From: Streptomyces sp. CB09001
Lineage (GTDB): Bacteria; Actinomycetota; Actinomycetes; Streptomycetales; Streptomycetaceae
NCBI RefSeq assembly: GCF_003369795.1
Contig: NZ_CP026730.1
Coordinates: 992,001 to 1,056,000, forward strand
Reading direction: 5' to 3'
Length of the DNA stretch: 64,000 bases
Shown: one piece after another, positions 8,993 to 20,161 of the stretch
Layout of the letters: every line of letters begins with the position of its first letter
Position numbering within the stretch: the stretch's first letter is position 1
Notes under the pieces: model-generated
What the model was told of the DNA's origin: nothing
Databases searched by the model: none
Seen by the model: only the letters and a program-made list of their open reading frames with translations
Made by a program: the position numbers and the translations under genes

Positions 8993-10201
8993 TCATTCTC
9001 CGGATCGTCCGTCCCCGTGGGCCGTCTCGGCGGCCTGGTCAAGGATGCCGGGCAGCGCCCCGAGGAACGCCTCCACGACGTCGTCGCCGAGGTTCAGCGC
9101 GGGCATCAGCCGTACGACATCGGGCGCGGGCGCGTTCACCAGGATTCCGGCGTCCTGAGCCGCCTGCTGCACCTGGGCGGCGAGCGGCTCGGTGAGCACG
9201 ATACCCAGGAGCAGTCCGGCGCCCCGGACGTGGGCGACGAGCGGGTGGCCGAGCGCCTCGGCCCCGCCGCGCAGCGTCTCGCTCTGCCGCTTGACGTTGT
9301 CCAGCAGTCCCTCGTCGGCGATGGTGTCGAGGACGGCGAGTCCGGCGGCGCAGGCGACCGGGTTGCCGCCGAAGGTGGTGCCGTGGTGGCCGGGCCGGAG
9401 CAGGTCGGCGGCGCGGCCGAAGGCGACCGTCGCGCCGAGCGGCAGTCCGCCGCCGAGGCCCTTGGCGAGGGTGACGACGTCCGGCAGGACGCCCTCGTGG
9501 GCCTGGTACTCGAACCAGTGCCCGGTCCGGCCGACGCCGGTCTGCACCTCGTCCAGGACGAGCAGCGCGCCGGTGGCGGCGGTGATGGCGCGGGCCGCCT
9601 TCAGATAGCCGGGGGGCGGGACGACGACGCCGTTCTCGCCCTGGATCGGCTCGATGATCACCAGCGCCGTCTCCTCGGTGACCGCGGCGGCCAGCGCCTG
9701 CGGGTCGCCGTACGGCACGTGCGTGACGTCGCCGGGCAGCGGCAGGAACGGTTTCTGCTTGCCGGGCTGGCCGGTCAGCGCCAGGGCGCCCATGGTGCGG
9801 CCGTGGAAGCCGCCGCGGGTGGCGACCATGTGCGGCCGGCCGGTCAGCCGGCCGATCTTGAAGGCGCCCTCGTTGGCCTCGGCGCCGGAGTTGCAGAAGT
9901 AGACCTTGCCGTCGCGGCCGAAGTGCTGGAGCAGCCGTTCGGCGAGGGCCACGGGCGGCTCGGCGATGAAGAGGTTGGAGACGTGGCCGAGGGAGGCGAT
10001 CTGCCGGCTCACGGCGTTGACCACCGCCGGGTGGGCGTGGCCGAGCGCGTTGACCGCGATGCCGCCGACGAAGTCCAGGTACTCCTTGCCGTCGGCGTCC
10101 CAGAGCCGGGCGCCCTCGCCGCGCACCAGGGGCAGGCGCGGGGTGCCGTAGTTGTTCATGAGGGTGCCCTGCCACCGCTCGGTCAGCGCTTCGTTGCTCA
10201 C
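8993..10201 (-). CDS. argD: Acetylornithine aminotransferase
   Basis: 402-residue PLP-dependent class III aminotransferase converting N-acetylglutamate semialdehyde to N-acetylornithine with glutamate as donor. Visible: [43 protein letters not shown], the [17 protein letters not shown] segment, the Asp in [15 protein letters not shown] and the PLP lysine in [14 protein letters not shown]. The GTG start overlaps the argB stop by four bases (GTGA), so it is coupled to argB. The short N-terminus and operon position make argD a firmer call than the related ornithine or GABA aminotransferases. Confidence 0.97.
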   Translation of the reverse strand: MSNEALTERWQGTLMNNYGTPRLPLVRGEGARLWDADGKEYLDFVGGIAVNALGHAHPAVVNAVSRQIASLGHVSNLFIAEPPVALAERLLQHFGRDGKVYFCNSGAEANEGAFKIGRLTGRPHMVATRGGFHGRTMGALALTGQPGKQKPFLPLPGDVTHVPYGDPQALAAAVTEETALVIIEPIQGENGVVVPPPGYLKAARAITAATGALLVLDEVQTGVGRTGHWFEYQAHEGVLPDVVTLAKGLGGGLPLGATVAFGRAADLLRPGHHGTTFGGNPVACAAGLAVLDTIADEGLLDNVKRQSETLRGGAEALGHPLVAHVRGAGLLLGIVLTEPLAAQVQQAAQDAGILVNAPAPDVVRLMPALNLGDDVVEAFLGALPGILDQAAETAHGDGRSGE

Positions 10202-11114
10202 GACTCCCCCTGTTCGTCCGGCACGACCATCGTGCCGATCCCCTCGTCGGTGAAGATCTCCAGCAGGATCGAGTGCTGGACCCGGCCGTCGATGACGCGG
10301 GCGGTGGTGACGCCGCCGCGTACGGCGTGCAGGCAGCCCTCCATCTTCGGCACCATGCCGCTGGACAGGTCGGGCAGCAGTTTCTCCAGCTCGGAGGCGG
10401 TGAGGCGGCTGATCACCTCGTCGGAGTCCGGCCAGTCCTCGTAGAGGCCCTCCACGTCGGTGAGGACCATGAGAGTCTCGGCGCCGAGTGCCGCAGCGAG
10501 TGCCGCAGCCGCCGTATCAGCATTGACGTTGTAGACATGGTGGTCGTCCTGGGAGCGGGCGATGGACGAGACGACCGGGATGCGGCCGTCGGCCAGCAGT
10601 GCCTCGATGGCGCCGGTGTCGATCTCGGTGATCTCGCCGACCCGGCCGATGTCGACGGGCTCGCCGTCGATCTCGGGCCGGTGCTTGGTGGCGGTGAGGG
10701 TGTGCGCGTCCTCGCCGGTGAGGCCGACGGCGAGCGGTCCGTGCTGGTTGAGCAGCCCGACCAGCTCCCGCTGCACCTGCCCGGCCAGCACCATCCGTAC
10801 GACGTCCATGGCGTCCTCGGTGGTGACGCGCAGGCCGGCCTTGAACTCGCTGACGATGCCGTGCCTGTCGAGGGCGGCGCTGATCTGCGGTCCGCCGCCG
10901 TGTACGACGACGGGCTTGAGGCCGGCGTGGCGCAGGAAGACGACGTCCTGGGCGAAGGCGGCCTTGAGGTCCTCGTCGATCATGGCGTTGCCGCCGAACT
11001 TGATGACGACGGTCTTGCCGTGGTGCCGGGTCAGCCAGGGCAGCGCCTCGATGAGGATCTGGGCCTTGGGGAGCGCGGTGTGCTTCCGCGTGGGTCCGTT
11101 GCTCGTTCCGTTGC

Positions 11115-11118
<4 letters not shown>
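10198..11118 (-). CDS. argB: Acetylglutamate kinase
   Basis: 306 residues of the amino-acid kinase family; phosphorylates N-acetylglutamate with ATP, the second committed step. Visible: VIKFGGNAM near the N-terminus, [16 protein letters not shown], the nucleotide-binding loop [12 protein letters not shown] and [36 protein letters not shown], and [25 protein letters not shown] near the C-terminus. The roughly 20-residue N-terminal extension with a helix ([21 protein letters not shown]) is the feature linked to arginine feedback inhibition in hexameric ArgB enzymes. Its start overlaps the argJ stop (ATGA). Confidence 0.97.
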
Positions 11119-13346
<2,228 letters not shown>

Positions 13347-13423
13347 CGGGATACGGCACGGCCCCGGGGCGCTGCCGCAGGCATCGGCTAGCCTGCCGCT
13401 TCCGGACTCCGAGCACCGTGGGG

Positions 13424-13888
13424 GTGGCTGTGCGTTCGTGGATCGTCGAGCTGGTCGTCGGACTGAGGCCGTGGCAGCGCGCCGTGCTCGTCGTGTCCCT
13501 GTGCGCGCTCGCGCTTCCCCTGTGGTTCGCCGCGGGGAACACGGACCGGTATCGGCAGGGGCAGCCGGCGGTGACGGAAGGGTTCGTCGACTGCGAGTGG
13601 GACGGGCCGTGCCAGGGCGCGTGGACGCTGGCGGACGGAAGCCGGGGCGCGGGCAGGATCGACGGCCTGGACTTCACCGCCGAGGAGGAGCTCATCGAGG
13701 ACATCGCGCTCTTCGGAGGCCGCGACTGGGCGGTCGCCGACCGCGGGACCCTGCTCCGCCACGCGGTGGCCCAGTACACGGTGGCTCCGGTCGGCGCGGC
13801 GCTCGTCGTCTGGATCGCCCGGCGGCGCTCGAAGTACAACCAGGAGATGCTTGTGTTGATTCGGCGGTACCGCAGCCCTACGCCTTGA
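13424..13888 (+). CDS. Small membrane protein of unknown function
   Basis: About 154 residues. A first membrane helix (AVLVVSLCALALPLWFAAG) near residues 17-36, an exposed middle part with paired cysteines (DCEWDGPCQGAWTLADG) and acidic EEELIEDIALFGGRDW, and a second helix (YTVAPVGAALVVWIA) followed by a basic cytoplasmic tail. I see no enzyme motif. GTG starts at 13418, 13424 and 13430 are all possible; none has a strong ribosome site, so 13424 is a compromise. It is divergent from argC, so the ArgR boxes lie in its upstream region, but a link to arginine is not otherwise supported. The end overlaps the convergent kinase gene by 11 bases. Confidence 0.7.
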   Translation: MAVRSWIVELVVGLRPWQRAVLVVSLCALALPLWFAAGNTDRYRQGQPAVTEGFVDCEWDGPCQGAWTLADGSRGAGRIDGLDFTAEEELIEDIALFGGRDWAVADRGTLLRHAVAQYTVAPVGAALVVWIARRRSKYNQEMLVLIRRYRSPTP

Positions 13889-14402
13889 CGGCCTCCGCGA
13901 TCCGCAGCGCCGCCCCGGCGGGCGTGAGGTGCGTGGTGTCGACGACCTCGGCCTCGGCGTGCAGCCAGGTGCGGGCGGCCTCGGCGTACGGCTCGAGGTA
14001 CCGGAGCCGGAACGGCGAGTTCGGCCCCAGTACGGTGTCCCCCGCGATACGCCCCCGCAGGGTCTCCTGGTCGGCGTGGAGGACGAAGTGCCGTACCGGG
14101 ATCGCGTGCGCGGCGAGTCCGCCCGCGATCTCCCTCCAGTACTCCTCGACCAGGACCGTCATCGGCATCACCAGGGTGCCGCCGGTGTAGTCGAGCACCC
14201 GGCGGGCGGTCTCGACGACGAGCGGCCGCCACGGCGGCCAGTGCTGGAAGTTGTCCGTCCCGGGCAGCCCCGGCGTGATGTCCATGAGCGTCTCGCCGAC
14301 CTTCTCGGCGTCGAACACCCGGGAGTCCGGGAGCAGCTCCTGCACGAGCGCGCCGGTCGTCGTCTTGCCCGCACCGTGGGTGCCGTTCAGCCATACGATC
14401 AT
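13878..14402 (-). CDS. P-loop nucleotide kinase-like protein (TmrB-like)
   Basis: 174 residues. The N-terminus MIVWLNGTHGAGKTTTGAL is a Walker A loop placed directly at the start, as in small NMP-kinase-like proteins such as the tunicamycin-resistance protein TmrB. Further features are DAEKVGETLMDI, TLVMPMTVLVEEYWREI, the lid-like HADQETLRGRIAGD with two arginines, and VVDTTHLTPAGAALRIAEAV at the end. It probably phosphorylates a small molecule in the cytoplasm or is membrane-associated as TmrB is; the substrate is unknown. Single gene, convergent with the small membrane protein. Confidence 0.82.
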   Translation of the reverse strand: MIVWLNGTHGAGKTTTGALVQELLPDSRVFDAEKVGETLMDITPGLPGTDNFQHWPPWRPLVVETARRVLDYTGGTLVMPMTVLVEEYWREIAGGLAAHAIPVRHFVLHADQETLRGRIAGDTVLGPNSPFRLRYLEPYAEAARTWLHAEAEVVDTTHLTPAGAALRIAEAVKA

Positions 14403-14484
14403 GCGTCCCCACGCTAGCCCGGACCGACGACGCCGTGGGGCGGTTTCGTCGCCGGTCCGGGTCGCGGGCCGCCGGGCTACCGGG

Positions 14485-16959
14485 CTACCGCTGCCTGAGC
14501 CGCAGGAACGTCACCGAGTTCGCCGGGAAGGTGTACGTGAACTCGCTCGCCGCCCCCGAGAAGGTCGAGGTCACCGGGGCGACCGGGGTGTCCGTCTCGG
14601 TGTTGACCGCGTCCTGGCCGGCGGCCAGCGTGGTGACCGCGGCCCTGGACGCCACCTTCGCGCCGCCGAGGTCGACGGCGGTGCGGGCCGCGGTGTCCTG
14701 GGCGTTGACGACCTTGACGATCAGCTCGCCGGTGCGGTCGTCGCGGGTGACGGTCTGGCGGAACGGCTCGGCCGGCTTGTCGTCGATGAAGCCGCCCCAC
14801 TCCTCGCCGTCGAGGTAGAGGGTCACCTGGCGGCCCCTGACCTTGACGTCGATGTCGTAGGCGCGGCCCGTCTCGATGGACCCGGCCTTGGACAGGAGCG
14901 TGGACTTGCCGCCGTCGGAGGCCTGCTCGACGGCGGACTGGGTGTTGTTCCAGCCGCCCAGGTTCCACCAGTAGTAGTTGCCGGTGTCCTTGACGCCGAA
15001 GGCGACCAGGAAGCCCTCCTTTCCGGACTTCTTCGTGGCCCTCACGTGCAGGTCGTAGTCGTGCCAGGCCGGGTCGCCCGCCGTGACCAGGGTGTTCTCG
15101 GCGGCCGCGTCCGTCTGGACGTACTGGCCGTCCTGGACCGTCCAGCTGCCGGCGCCCGAGTGGGTCCACTGCGAGGCGTCGCCGGAGAAGTCGTCGGACA
15201 GGAGGGTCTCCCCGGCGGCCGAGGTCACCTTCACGTCGTCGTACGCCGCACTGGTCGCCCAGGTCGACAGGCCGACGCCGCCGGTGATGGGGCCGCTGAC
15301 GGCGGGGGTGCCGGTGGCCGTGGAGGGGACGACGCGGTCGCCGGTGTTGTTCATGAACAGCTTCTGGACCTCGTAGTTGGCCGAGCCCCAGGACGCGTGG
15401 TTGTTGAACCAGATCAGGTCCGGGCTCCACTGCACGTAGTCCTCGTTGGACAGCAGCGGGGCGTAGGAGGCCAGCTTGACGACGTCGGCGTTGCGCTCCA
15501 GGCCGGTCATGAACGCGGCCTCGGCGAGGGCGTTCTTCCAGGCGTTGCCCTGGGAGGCGTACTCGCCGAGGAAGACCTTGGGGCCGTTCCTGTCGTAGGA
15601 GTCGTAGCGGTCGTTGTTCTGGAGGAACCACTGCGGGCTGTTGTAGTAGTGCTCGTCGACCATCGCGACACCGGCGTCGCGGTTGAGCTGCCAGGCGGTG
15701 TCGAAGGTGGCGCCGGAGTCGTCGGGGCCGGAGTTGGAGACGACGGTGATGTCCGGGTACGTCGCCTCGATGGCGGCGCGGAACTGCTCGAAGCGGGCGA
15801 AGAACTCCTTCGGGAGGTTCTCCTCGTTGCCGACTTCGAGGTGGGTGAGGTGGAAGGGCTTGGGGTGGCCCATCTCCGCGCGCTTGCCGCCCCACTCGCT
15901 GGTGCGGGGGCCGTTGGCGAACTCGATGAGGTCCAGGGTGTCCTGGATGTGCCGCTTCAGCAGCGTGTCGTCGTCGACGGCCTGGTTCTGGCCGCAGCCG
16001 GTGACCAGGGCGGGGACGACGGGCAGCGGCATGGCGCCGATGTCCTCGGCGAAGCGGAAGTACTCGTAGTAGCCGAGGCCGTAGCTCTGGTTGTAGCCCC
16101 AGAAGTTGGCGTTGGTGGCGCGCTCCTCGACCGGGCCGACGGTGTCCTTCCACTGGTAGCTGCGCTTGCGCTGCCAGCCGGAGTCCGCGCTGTAGTCCGC
16201 CATGGAACCGGTGTTGACCAGGCAGCCGCCCGGGAAGCGCAGGAAGCCGGGATGCAGGGCCTCGATCTTCTCCGCGAGGTCCTTGCGCAGGCCGTTCGGC
16301 TGGTGCCGGTAGGTGTCGCGGGGGAAGAAGGACACCATGTCGAGGGCGGCGGGGGCGGTGGTGGCGACGGCGAGGCGGCCGCGGTTGCTGGTGCGGGTCG
16401 CGGTGAAGGTGGCCGTGTATTTGCGCCACTGCCCCTTCGCGGCCACCTGGCGCGTCTTCGCGAGGGTGCCCGCGGCGTCCGTGAGCGTCACGGTGAGGGT
16501 GGTGCCCTGCTCGGCGCGGGACCAGACCGAGAAGTCGTACCTCGCACCCTTCTCGACCCGGATGCCGGTGTTGTAGCCCGCGTTGGCGACGGTGGAACCG
16601 GCGGCCAGGGAGAGGTAGTTGCGGTTGCGTTCGTTGAGGCGGCCCCCGTCGTCCACCACCTCGGCCGCGCCGTCGGCCGCCCATGCGGTGAGCGGGGTGT
16701 ACGAGGCGTTGTCGGCGGTGGAGTACTCGAAGGACCGGTTCTGCACGAGTTCCGCGTACAGGCCGCCGTCGGCGGCGCGGTTGATGTCCTCGTAGAAGAC
16801 GCCGTACATCGTGTCGTCGATCGCGGGGCCCCGGCCGGACGGGTCGACGGTGATCGTGTAGTCGGCGACGGCCTCCGCGTGTGCCGGGGACGGCAGCAGG
16901 GCGGATGCCGTCAGGAGGGCGGTGACGCTGAGACCGAGTCTCCAGCGGGTGCGTGACAT
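14485..16959 (-). CDS. Secreted alpha-L-arabinofuranosidase, GH51, with carbohydrate-binding module
   Basis: 824 residues. Signal peptide LGLSVTALLTASALLPSPAHA is followed by a (beta) carbohydrate-binding domain of the CBM4/9 type at about residues 60-210 (NRSFEYS ... FSVWSRAEQGTTLTVTLTDAAG), then the GH51 barrel with acid/base Glu in HLTHLEVGNEENLP and nucleophile Glu in PKVFLGEYASQGNAW. Unusually, a jelly-roll domain (about residues 585-720; WTVQDGQYVQTDAAAEN ... LYLDGEEWGGFID) is inserted before the last C-terminal beta-sandwich. It removes arabinose side chains from plant arabinoxylan or arabinan outside the cell. Start at 16959 has GGAG five bases upstream. Longer than plain GH51 enzymes (~500) because of the added domains. 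Confidence 0.94.
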   Translation of the reverse strand: MSRTRWRLGLSVTALLTASALLPSPAHAEAVADYTITVDPSGRGPAIDDTMYGVFYEDINRAADGGLYAELVQNRSFEYSTADNASYTPLTAWAADGAAEVVDDGGRLNERNRNYLSLAAGSTVANAGYNTGIRVEKGARYDFSVWSRAEQGTTLTVTLTDAAGTLAKTRQVAAKGQWRKYTATFTATRTSNRGRLAVATTAPAALDMVSFFPRDTYRHQPNGLRKDLAEKIEALHPGFLRFPGGCLVNTGSMADYSADSGWQRKRSYQWKDTVGPVEERATNANFWGYNQSYGLGYYEYFRFAEDIGAMPLPVVPALVTGCGQNQAVDDDTLLKRHIQDTLDLIEFANGPRTSEWGGKRAEMGHPKPFHLTHLEVGNEENLPKEFFARFEQFRAAIEATYPDITVVSNSGPDDSGATFDTAWQLNRDAGVAMVDEHYYNSPQWFLQNNDRYDSYDRNGPKVFLGEYASQGNAWKNALAEAAFMTGLERNADVVKLASYAPLLSNEDYVQWSPDLIWFNNHASWGSANYEVQKLFMNNTGDRVVPSTATGTPAVSGPITGGVGLSTWATSAAYDDVKVTSAAGETLLSDDFSGDASQWTHSGAGSWTVQDGQYVQTDAAAENTLVTAGDPAWHDYDLHVRATKKSGKEGFLVAFGVKDTGNYYWWNLGGWNNTQSAVEQASDGGKSTLLSKAGSIETGRAYDIDVKVRGRQVTLYLDGEEWGGFIDDKPAEPFRQTVTRDDRTGELIVKVVNAQDTAARTAVDLGGAKVASRAAVTTLAAGQDAVNTETDTPVAPVTSTFSGAASEFTYTFPANSVTFLRLRQR

Positions 16960-17101
16960 GGATACTCCGCGGCTCTCACCAGATAGTCGTTCGGGATATC
17001 GGACATTGGTCAGCACTTCGAACGGCAAGATAGGGAGGGGGTGGCGGTGCGTCAATGGGTCGCGCGGCAACGAGTGGGCCGGAGCGGGAAAGCGAGTGGA
17101 A

Positions 17102-17554
17102 ATGGGCGAGTTGTGGCCGGTGCCCGACGTACTGGCGTACCTCGCGGGGCGCTGGCGCACCGAGCGGTCGGTGCGGGATCTGGCGGGCGGCCTGGAGGGC
17201 CGCTTCGAGGGACTCACGTCCTTCGACGCGCTCGACGGCGGCGGGCTGATCGGTCGGGAGTCGGGCGCCTTCACCTGGCAGGGCGTGACCCGGCCCGCCG
17301 AGCGGACGCTGCGTTACGAGCCGGGCGGCGGGCCGGGCCGGGTGGACGTGCGTTTCGCGGACGGCCGCCCCTTCCACGGCCTGGACCTGACCTCGGGACA
17401 CCATGTGGCCGACCACCCATGCGCCGCCGACCTCTACCGGGGCGAGTTCACCGTCCGGGGCCCGGACCGCTGGCGGACCGTGTGGCGGGTGGGCGGCCCG
17501 GCCAAGGACCTGCTGCTCACAACGGATTACCTTCGCGAAACGCCGGATGCCTGA
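17102..17554 (+). CDS. DUF6314 family protein
   Basis: 150 residues, no signal peptide or membrane helix. The beginning VLAYLAGRWRTERSVRDLAGGLEGRFEG and the repeated beta-strand pattern (GAFTWQGV, RTLRYEP, RVDVRFADGRPFHGLDL, GEFTVRGPDRWRTVWRVGGPAKDLLLTTDYLR) fit the DUF6314 family, a lipocalin-like barrel of unknown ligand. The ATG at 17102 is chosen because the frame upstream is not protein-like. Divergent from the arabinofuranosidase; its 3' end overlaps the convergent phosphatase-fold gene by 38 bases. Confidence 0.8.
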   Translation: MGELWPVPDVLAYLAGRWRTERSVRDLAGGLEGRFEGLTSFDALDGGGLIGRESGAFTWQGVTRPAERTLRYEPGGGPGRVDVRFADGRPFHGLDLTSGHHVADHPCAADLYRGEFTVRGPDRWRTVWRVGGPAKDLLLTTDYLRETPDA

Positions 17555-18137
17555 CACCCTGGCCCGGTGCCCCCTCGAAGCGGAGGCTCCAGCGGCCCGC
17601 ACGGCCCGTCACGGTGGTCGTCGACAGTGGGCGGACGTCCAGGTTCCAGTACGTTCCGGGCGGTGCCTTCAGCGCGTAGACCAGCGCGGCCCGGATGACG
17701 GAGGGCTCGGCCACGGCGACGATCCGGTCGCCGTCCTCCCCGGGGCGGGTGTCGAGCCAGCCGCCCACCCGGGTGATGAAGGCCAGCAGTGACTCCCCAC
17801 CGTGCGGGGCCGACCGGGGATCGGCGAGCCAGGCGTCCACGGCCGCCGGTTCGCGAGCCATGGCCTCACCGAGCGTCAGACCCCGCCACCGGCCCATGTC
17901 ACAGTCCCGCAGGGCCAGTTGGGACAGTGGCGCGCAGCCGAGGGCGTCACCGGTGGCGCGGCTGCGGGGCGTGGGCGAGCAGTAGCGCAACTCGGCGGCG
18001 GCAAGTGGCAGCAGGTCGCCCGCGGCGCGCAGCGCCTCGTCCCATCCGGCCTGGTCCAGCGGCCGCTCGTCGTCGAAGCGCTCGGCGAGCAGCGGTGAGC
18101 TGCGCGCAGCCGCGACGAACGTGACCCGAAGCGCCAT
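17517..18137 (-). CDS. Histidine-phosphatase-fold protein lacking both catalytic histidines
   Basis: 206 residues with the overall histidine phosphatase (phosphoglycerate mutase-like) layout: N-terminal strand VTFVAAARSSPL where RHG is expected, SPTPRSRATGDAL matching the SPxxRxxxTA helix, CDMGRWRGLTLGEAM matching the DxGxWxGxT segment, PHGGESLLAF with the conserved Glu, and IVAVAEPSVIRAAL where VVTHGGVIRAL is normal. Both phosphate-handling histidines (RHG and THG) are therefore replaced (by Ala/Arg and Glu). The retained Arg and Glu suggest a folded binding protein rather than an enzyme. No ribosome site precedes the ATG, and TTGACC ends 30 bases upstream (18167-18172), so a leaderless mRNA is possible. 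Partners unknown. Confidence 0.82.
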   Translation of the reverse strand: MALRVTFVAAARSSPLLAERFDDERPLDQAGWDEALRAAGDLLPLAAAELRYCSPTPRSRATGDALGCAPLSQLALRDCDMGRWRGLTLGEAMAREPAAVDAWLADPRSAPHGGESLLAFITRVGGWLDTRPGEDGDRIVAVAEPSVIRAALVYALKAPPGTYWNLDVRPLSTTTVTGRAGRWSLRFEGAPGQGVRHPAFREGNPL

Positions 18138-18210
18138 GCGGTGATGGTGGAGCCGGAAGGAGTCCAGGTCAAGGGGTGTTACCTGTGGGTCACCCAGGGT
18201 GTGCCACGGT

Positions 18211-18651
18211 TCACCGACCGAAGGCGAACGCCATCCACTGGTCCGGCCGGTCCAGCGCCGTGAACCCGAGCTTCTCGTAGACCCCGTGCGCGTCGTGCGT
18301 CGCCAGCAGGATGCGGCGCAGTCCGTGCGGCGCCAGGTGCTCGCGCACGGCCGCGACGAGCGCCGTGCCGACACCCTTGGCCCGCACCGACGGATCGACG
18401 TACACGTCGCAGAGCCAGGCGAAGGTGGCCAGGTCGGTGACCACCCGGGCGTAGGCGACCTGCTCGCCGGAGACCGCGTCGTACACGCCGAAGTTGAGCG
18501 AGCCCTCGATCGCCCGGTCCTGCTTCTCGCGGGACCGCCCCAGGGCCCAGTACGCGTCGGTGGACAGCCAGTGGTGCACCCGGCCGGCGTCGATACGGTG
18601 CGGGTCGGTGGAAAGCTGGTAGCCCTCGGGGAGCCTCGGCGTGTCGGTCAT
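18211..18651 (-). CDS. GNAT-family N-acetyltransferase
   Basis: 146 residues, complete GNAT fold: YARVVTDLATFAWLCDVYVDPSVRAKGVGTALVAAVREHL holds the acetyl-CoA-binding motif A (V-D-P-x-x-R-x-K-G-V-G-T-A-L), and RRILLATHDAHGVYEKLGF is motif B with the Tyr often used as general acid. It transfers acetyl to a primary amine of an unknown small molecule or protein. MTDTPRLPEG at 18651 is preferred to a start seven codons upstream because the upstream residues are not conserved-looking. It is separated from the phosphatase-fold gene by 73 bases on the same strand. Confidence 0.9.
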   Translation of the reverse strand: MTDTPRLPEGYQLSTDPHRIDAGRVHHWLSTDAYWALGRSREKQDRAIEGSLNFGVYDAVSGEQVAYARVVTDLATFAWLCDVYVDPSVRAKGVGTALVAAVREHLAPHGLRRILLATHDAHGVYEKLGFTALDRPDQWMAFAFGR

Positions 18652-18705
18652 GCCGGGATGCTCGCAGGGCAAGTGAGAGCGCGTCGACCGGATATCCCGC
18701 CCGCG

Positions 18706-20145
18706 TCAGCCGCCCCACACCTCCTGGCAGGCGGTGCGCAGGCGCCGCACTCCTTCCGCGATCTCCCCGACGTTCGCGACCGCCGCGAAGCTCAGCCGGA
18801 AGTGGGCGGCCGGGGGTTCGGCGCTGAAGTACGGACGGCCCGGGGTGATCGCGACGCCCGCGCGCAGGGCGGCCGAGGTGAGGACGGTCTCGTCCGTGCC
18901 CTCGGGCAGCCGGGGCCACAGGTGGTAGCCGCCGGAGGGGACGTGGGCCAGGGAGATCTCAGGGAGTCTCAGCCGCAGTGCGGAGGTCATCGCGTCCCGG
19001 CGGGCCTTCAACTCGGCCGAGACGGCACGCAGGTGGCGCGGCCAGGCGGGTGAGCCGACGAGTTCCAGCGCCGCCTCCTGGAGCGGCCGGGGCACGAAGA
19101 AGGTGTCGACGATCTGAATGGCGCGCAGGCGTTCGAGGACCGGCCCGTGCGCGGCCAGGGCGCTCACCCGGAAGCTGGGCGAGGTCGCCTTGGTGAGCGA
19201 GCAGACGTGGACCACGACGCCGTCCGGGTCGTCGGCGGCCAGCGGCGCGGGCAGCGGGCCCGCGTCCTCGTGCACGAGCCGGCGCACGAAGTCGTCCTCC
19301 ACGACGAAGGCACCGGCCGCCCGCGCGATGCGCAGCACCTCGCCGCGCCGCTCGGGGGCGAGCACGGCGCCGGTCGGGTTCTGGAACAGGGGCTGGCAGA
19401 CGAAGACCCGGGCGCCGGTCGCGCGGAAGGCGTCGGCGAGCAGGGCGGGCCGTACGCCGTCGGCGTCGACGGGGACGGGCACCGGACGCAGTCCGGCCGC
19501 CCGTGCGATGGCCAGCATGCCGGGGTAGGTGGGGGACTCGACGAGCACGGGAGCACCGGGCGGGGCGAGCGCGCGCAGGGCGGTGGCCAGCGCGGACTGG
19601 CCGCCCGCGGTGATCAGCACCTCGGCCGCCGTGATGGCGCCGCCGATGCCGCGCGCGAACCACTCCCGCAGCTCCGGCAGCCCCTCCATGGGCGGCCGGC
19701 CCCAGGCGCCGGGCCGCCGTCCGGCCCGGGCCAGGGCCGCCGCCATCGCCCGCTCCGGCTGCAACGAGGGGTGCAGGTACCCCCCGTTGAACTCCACGAC
19801 GCCGGACGGCGGGGCGGCCAGCGAGACCAGCACCCCGGAGGCGTCCACCGAGCGCGGTACGAGGTCGGCGGCGCCGTCGGCGCTCAGCGCCACCTCCTGC
19901 CAGGAGGTGTCCCCGGCGGGTGCGGCCGAGGGGCGTGGCCGGGCCCGGAAGGCGCCGGCGCCGGGCCGGGTGACGACCAGCCCCTCGGCGGCCAGCTGGG
20001 CCAGGGCGCGGGAGACCGTCACCGGGCTCACCCGGAACCGGTCGACGAGGGCACGGCTGGACGGGAGCTTTCCACCGGGTGAGTAGCGGTCCAATTCTCG
20101 CCGCAACACGACCACCAGGTCAGCGACGCTGCTACGCTCTTGCAT
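18706..20145 (-). CDS. MocR-type regulator (GntR HTH fused to class I aminotransferase fold)
   Basis: 479 residues: a short winged-helix domain at residues 5-70 (LRRELDRYSPGGKLPSSRALVDRFRVSPVTVSRALAQLAAEGLVVTRPGAGAF), a linker, and a full PLP-binding aminotransferase fold from about residue 110. The likely PLP lysine is in VHVCSLTKATSPSFRVSALA, the Asp in VVEDDF, and the substrate Arg in AHFRLSFA. MocR proteins sense amines or PLP and regulate a divergent gene, here the EamA exporter. The ATG overlaps the exporter ATG on the other strand (20143-20146), leaving no leader for either; -10-like TACTCT (20154-20159) suits leaderless transcription. Confidence 0.9.
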   Translation of the reverse strand: MQERSSVADLVVVLRRELDRYSPGGKLPSSRALVDRFRVSPVTVSRALAQLAAEGLVVTRPGAGAFRARPRPSAAPAGDTSWQEVALSADGAADLVPRSVDASGVLVSLAAPPSGVVEFNGGYLHPSLQPERAMAAALARAGRRPGAWGRPPMEGLPELREWFARGIGGAITAAEVLITAGGQSALATALRALAPPGAPVLVESPTYPGMLAIARAAGLRPVPVPVDADGVRPALLADAFRATGARVFVCQPLFQNPTGAVLAPERRGEVLRIARAAGAFVVEDDFVRRLVHEDAGPLPAPLAADDPDGVVVHVCSLTKATSPSFRVSALAAHGPVLERLRAIQIVDTFFVPRPLQEAALELVGSPAWPRHLRAVSAELKARRDAMTSALRLRLPEISLAHVPSGGYHLWPRLPEGTDETVLTSAALRAGVAITPGRPYFSAEPPAAHFRLSFAAVANVGEIAEGVRRLRTACQEVWGG

Positions 20146-20161
20146 GAGAGCACAGAGTAGC
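20131..20161. promoter_or_regulatory. Shared operator/promoter dyad over the MocR and EamA start codons
   Basis: GCTAC-GCTCT-TGCATG-AGAGC-ACAGA-GTAGC (20131-20161): nested inverted repeats centred on the overlapping ATG codons of the two divergent genes. TACGCT (20133-20138) and TACTCT (reverse, 20154-20159) look like -10 boxes for the two directions. One bound MocR dimer here would block both genes. Confidence 0.7.

Noticed and set aside
13878..14402. Call as a true adenylate or shikimate kinase
   Set aside because: Only the Walker A loop and general fold match; the specific lid and substrate motifs of those kinases are missing, so a general P-loop/TmrB-like call is safer.
14251..16956. Very long open frame antisense to the arabinofuranosidase gene
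   Set aside because: Common side effect of high third-position GC; sequence is low-complexity Val/Gly/Asp without domains, while the opposite strand has a full GH51 enzyme with signal peptide.
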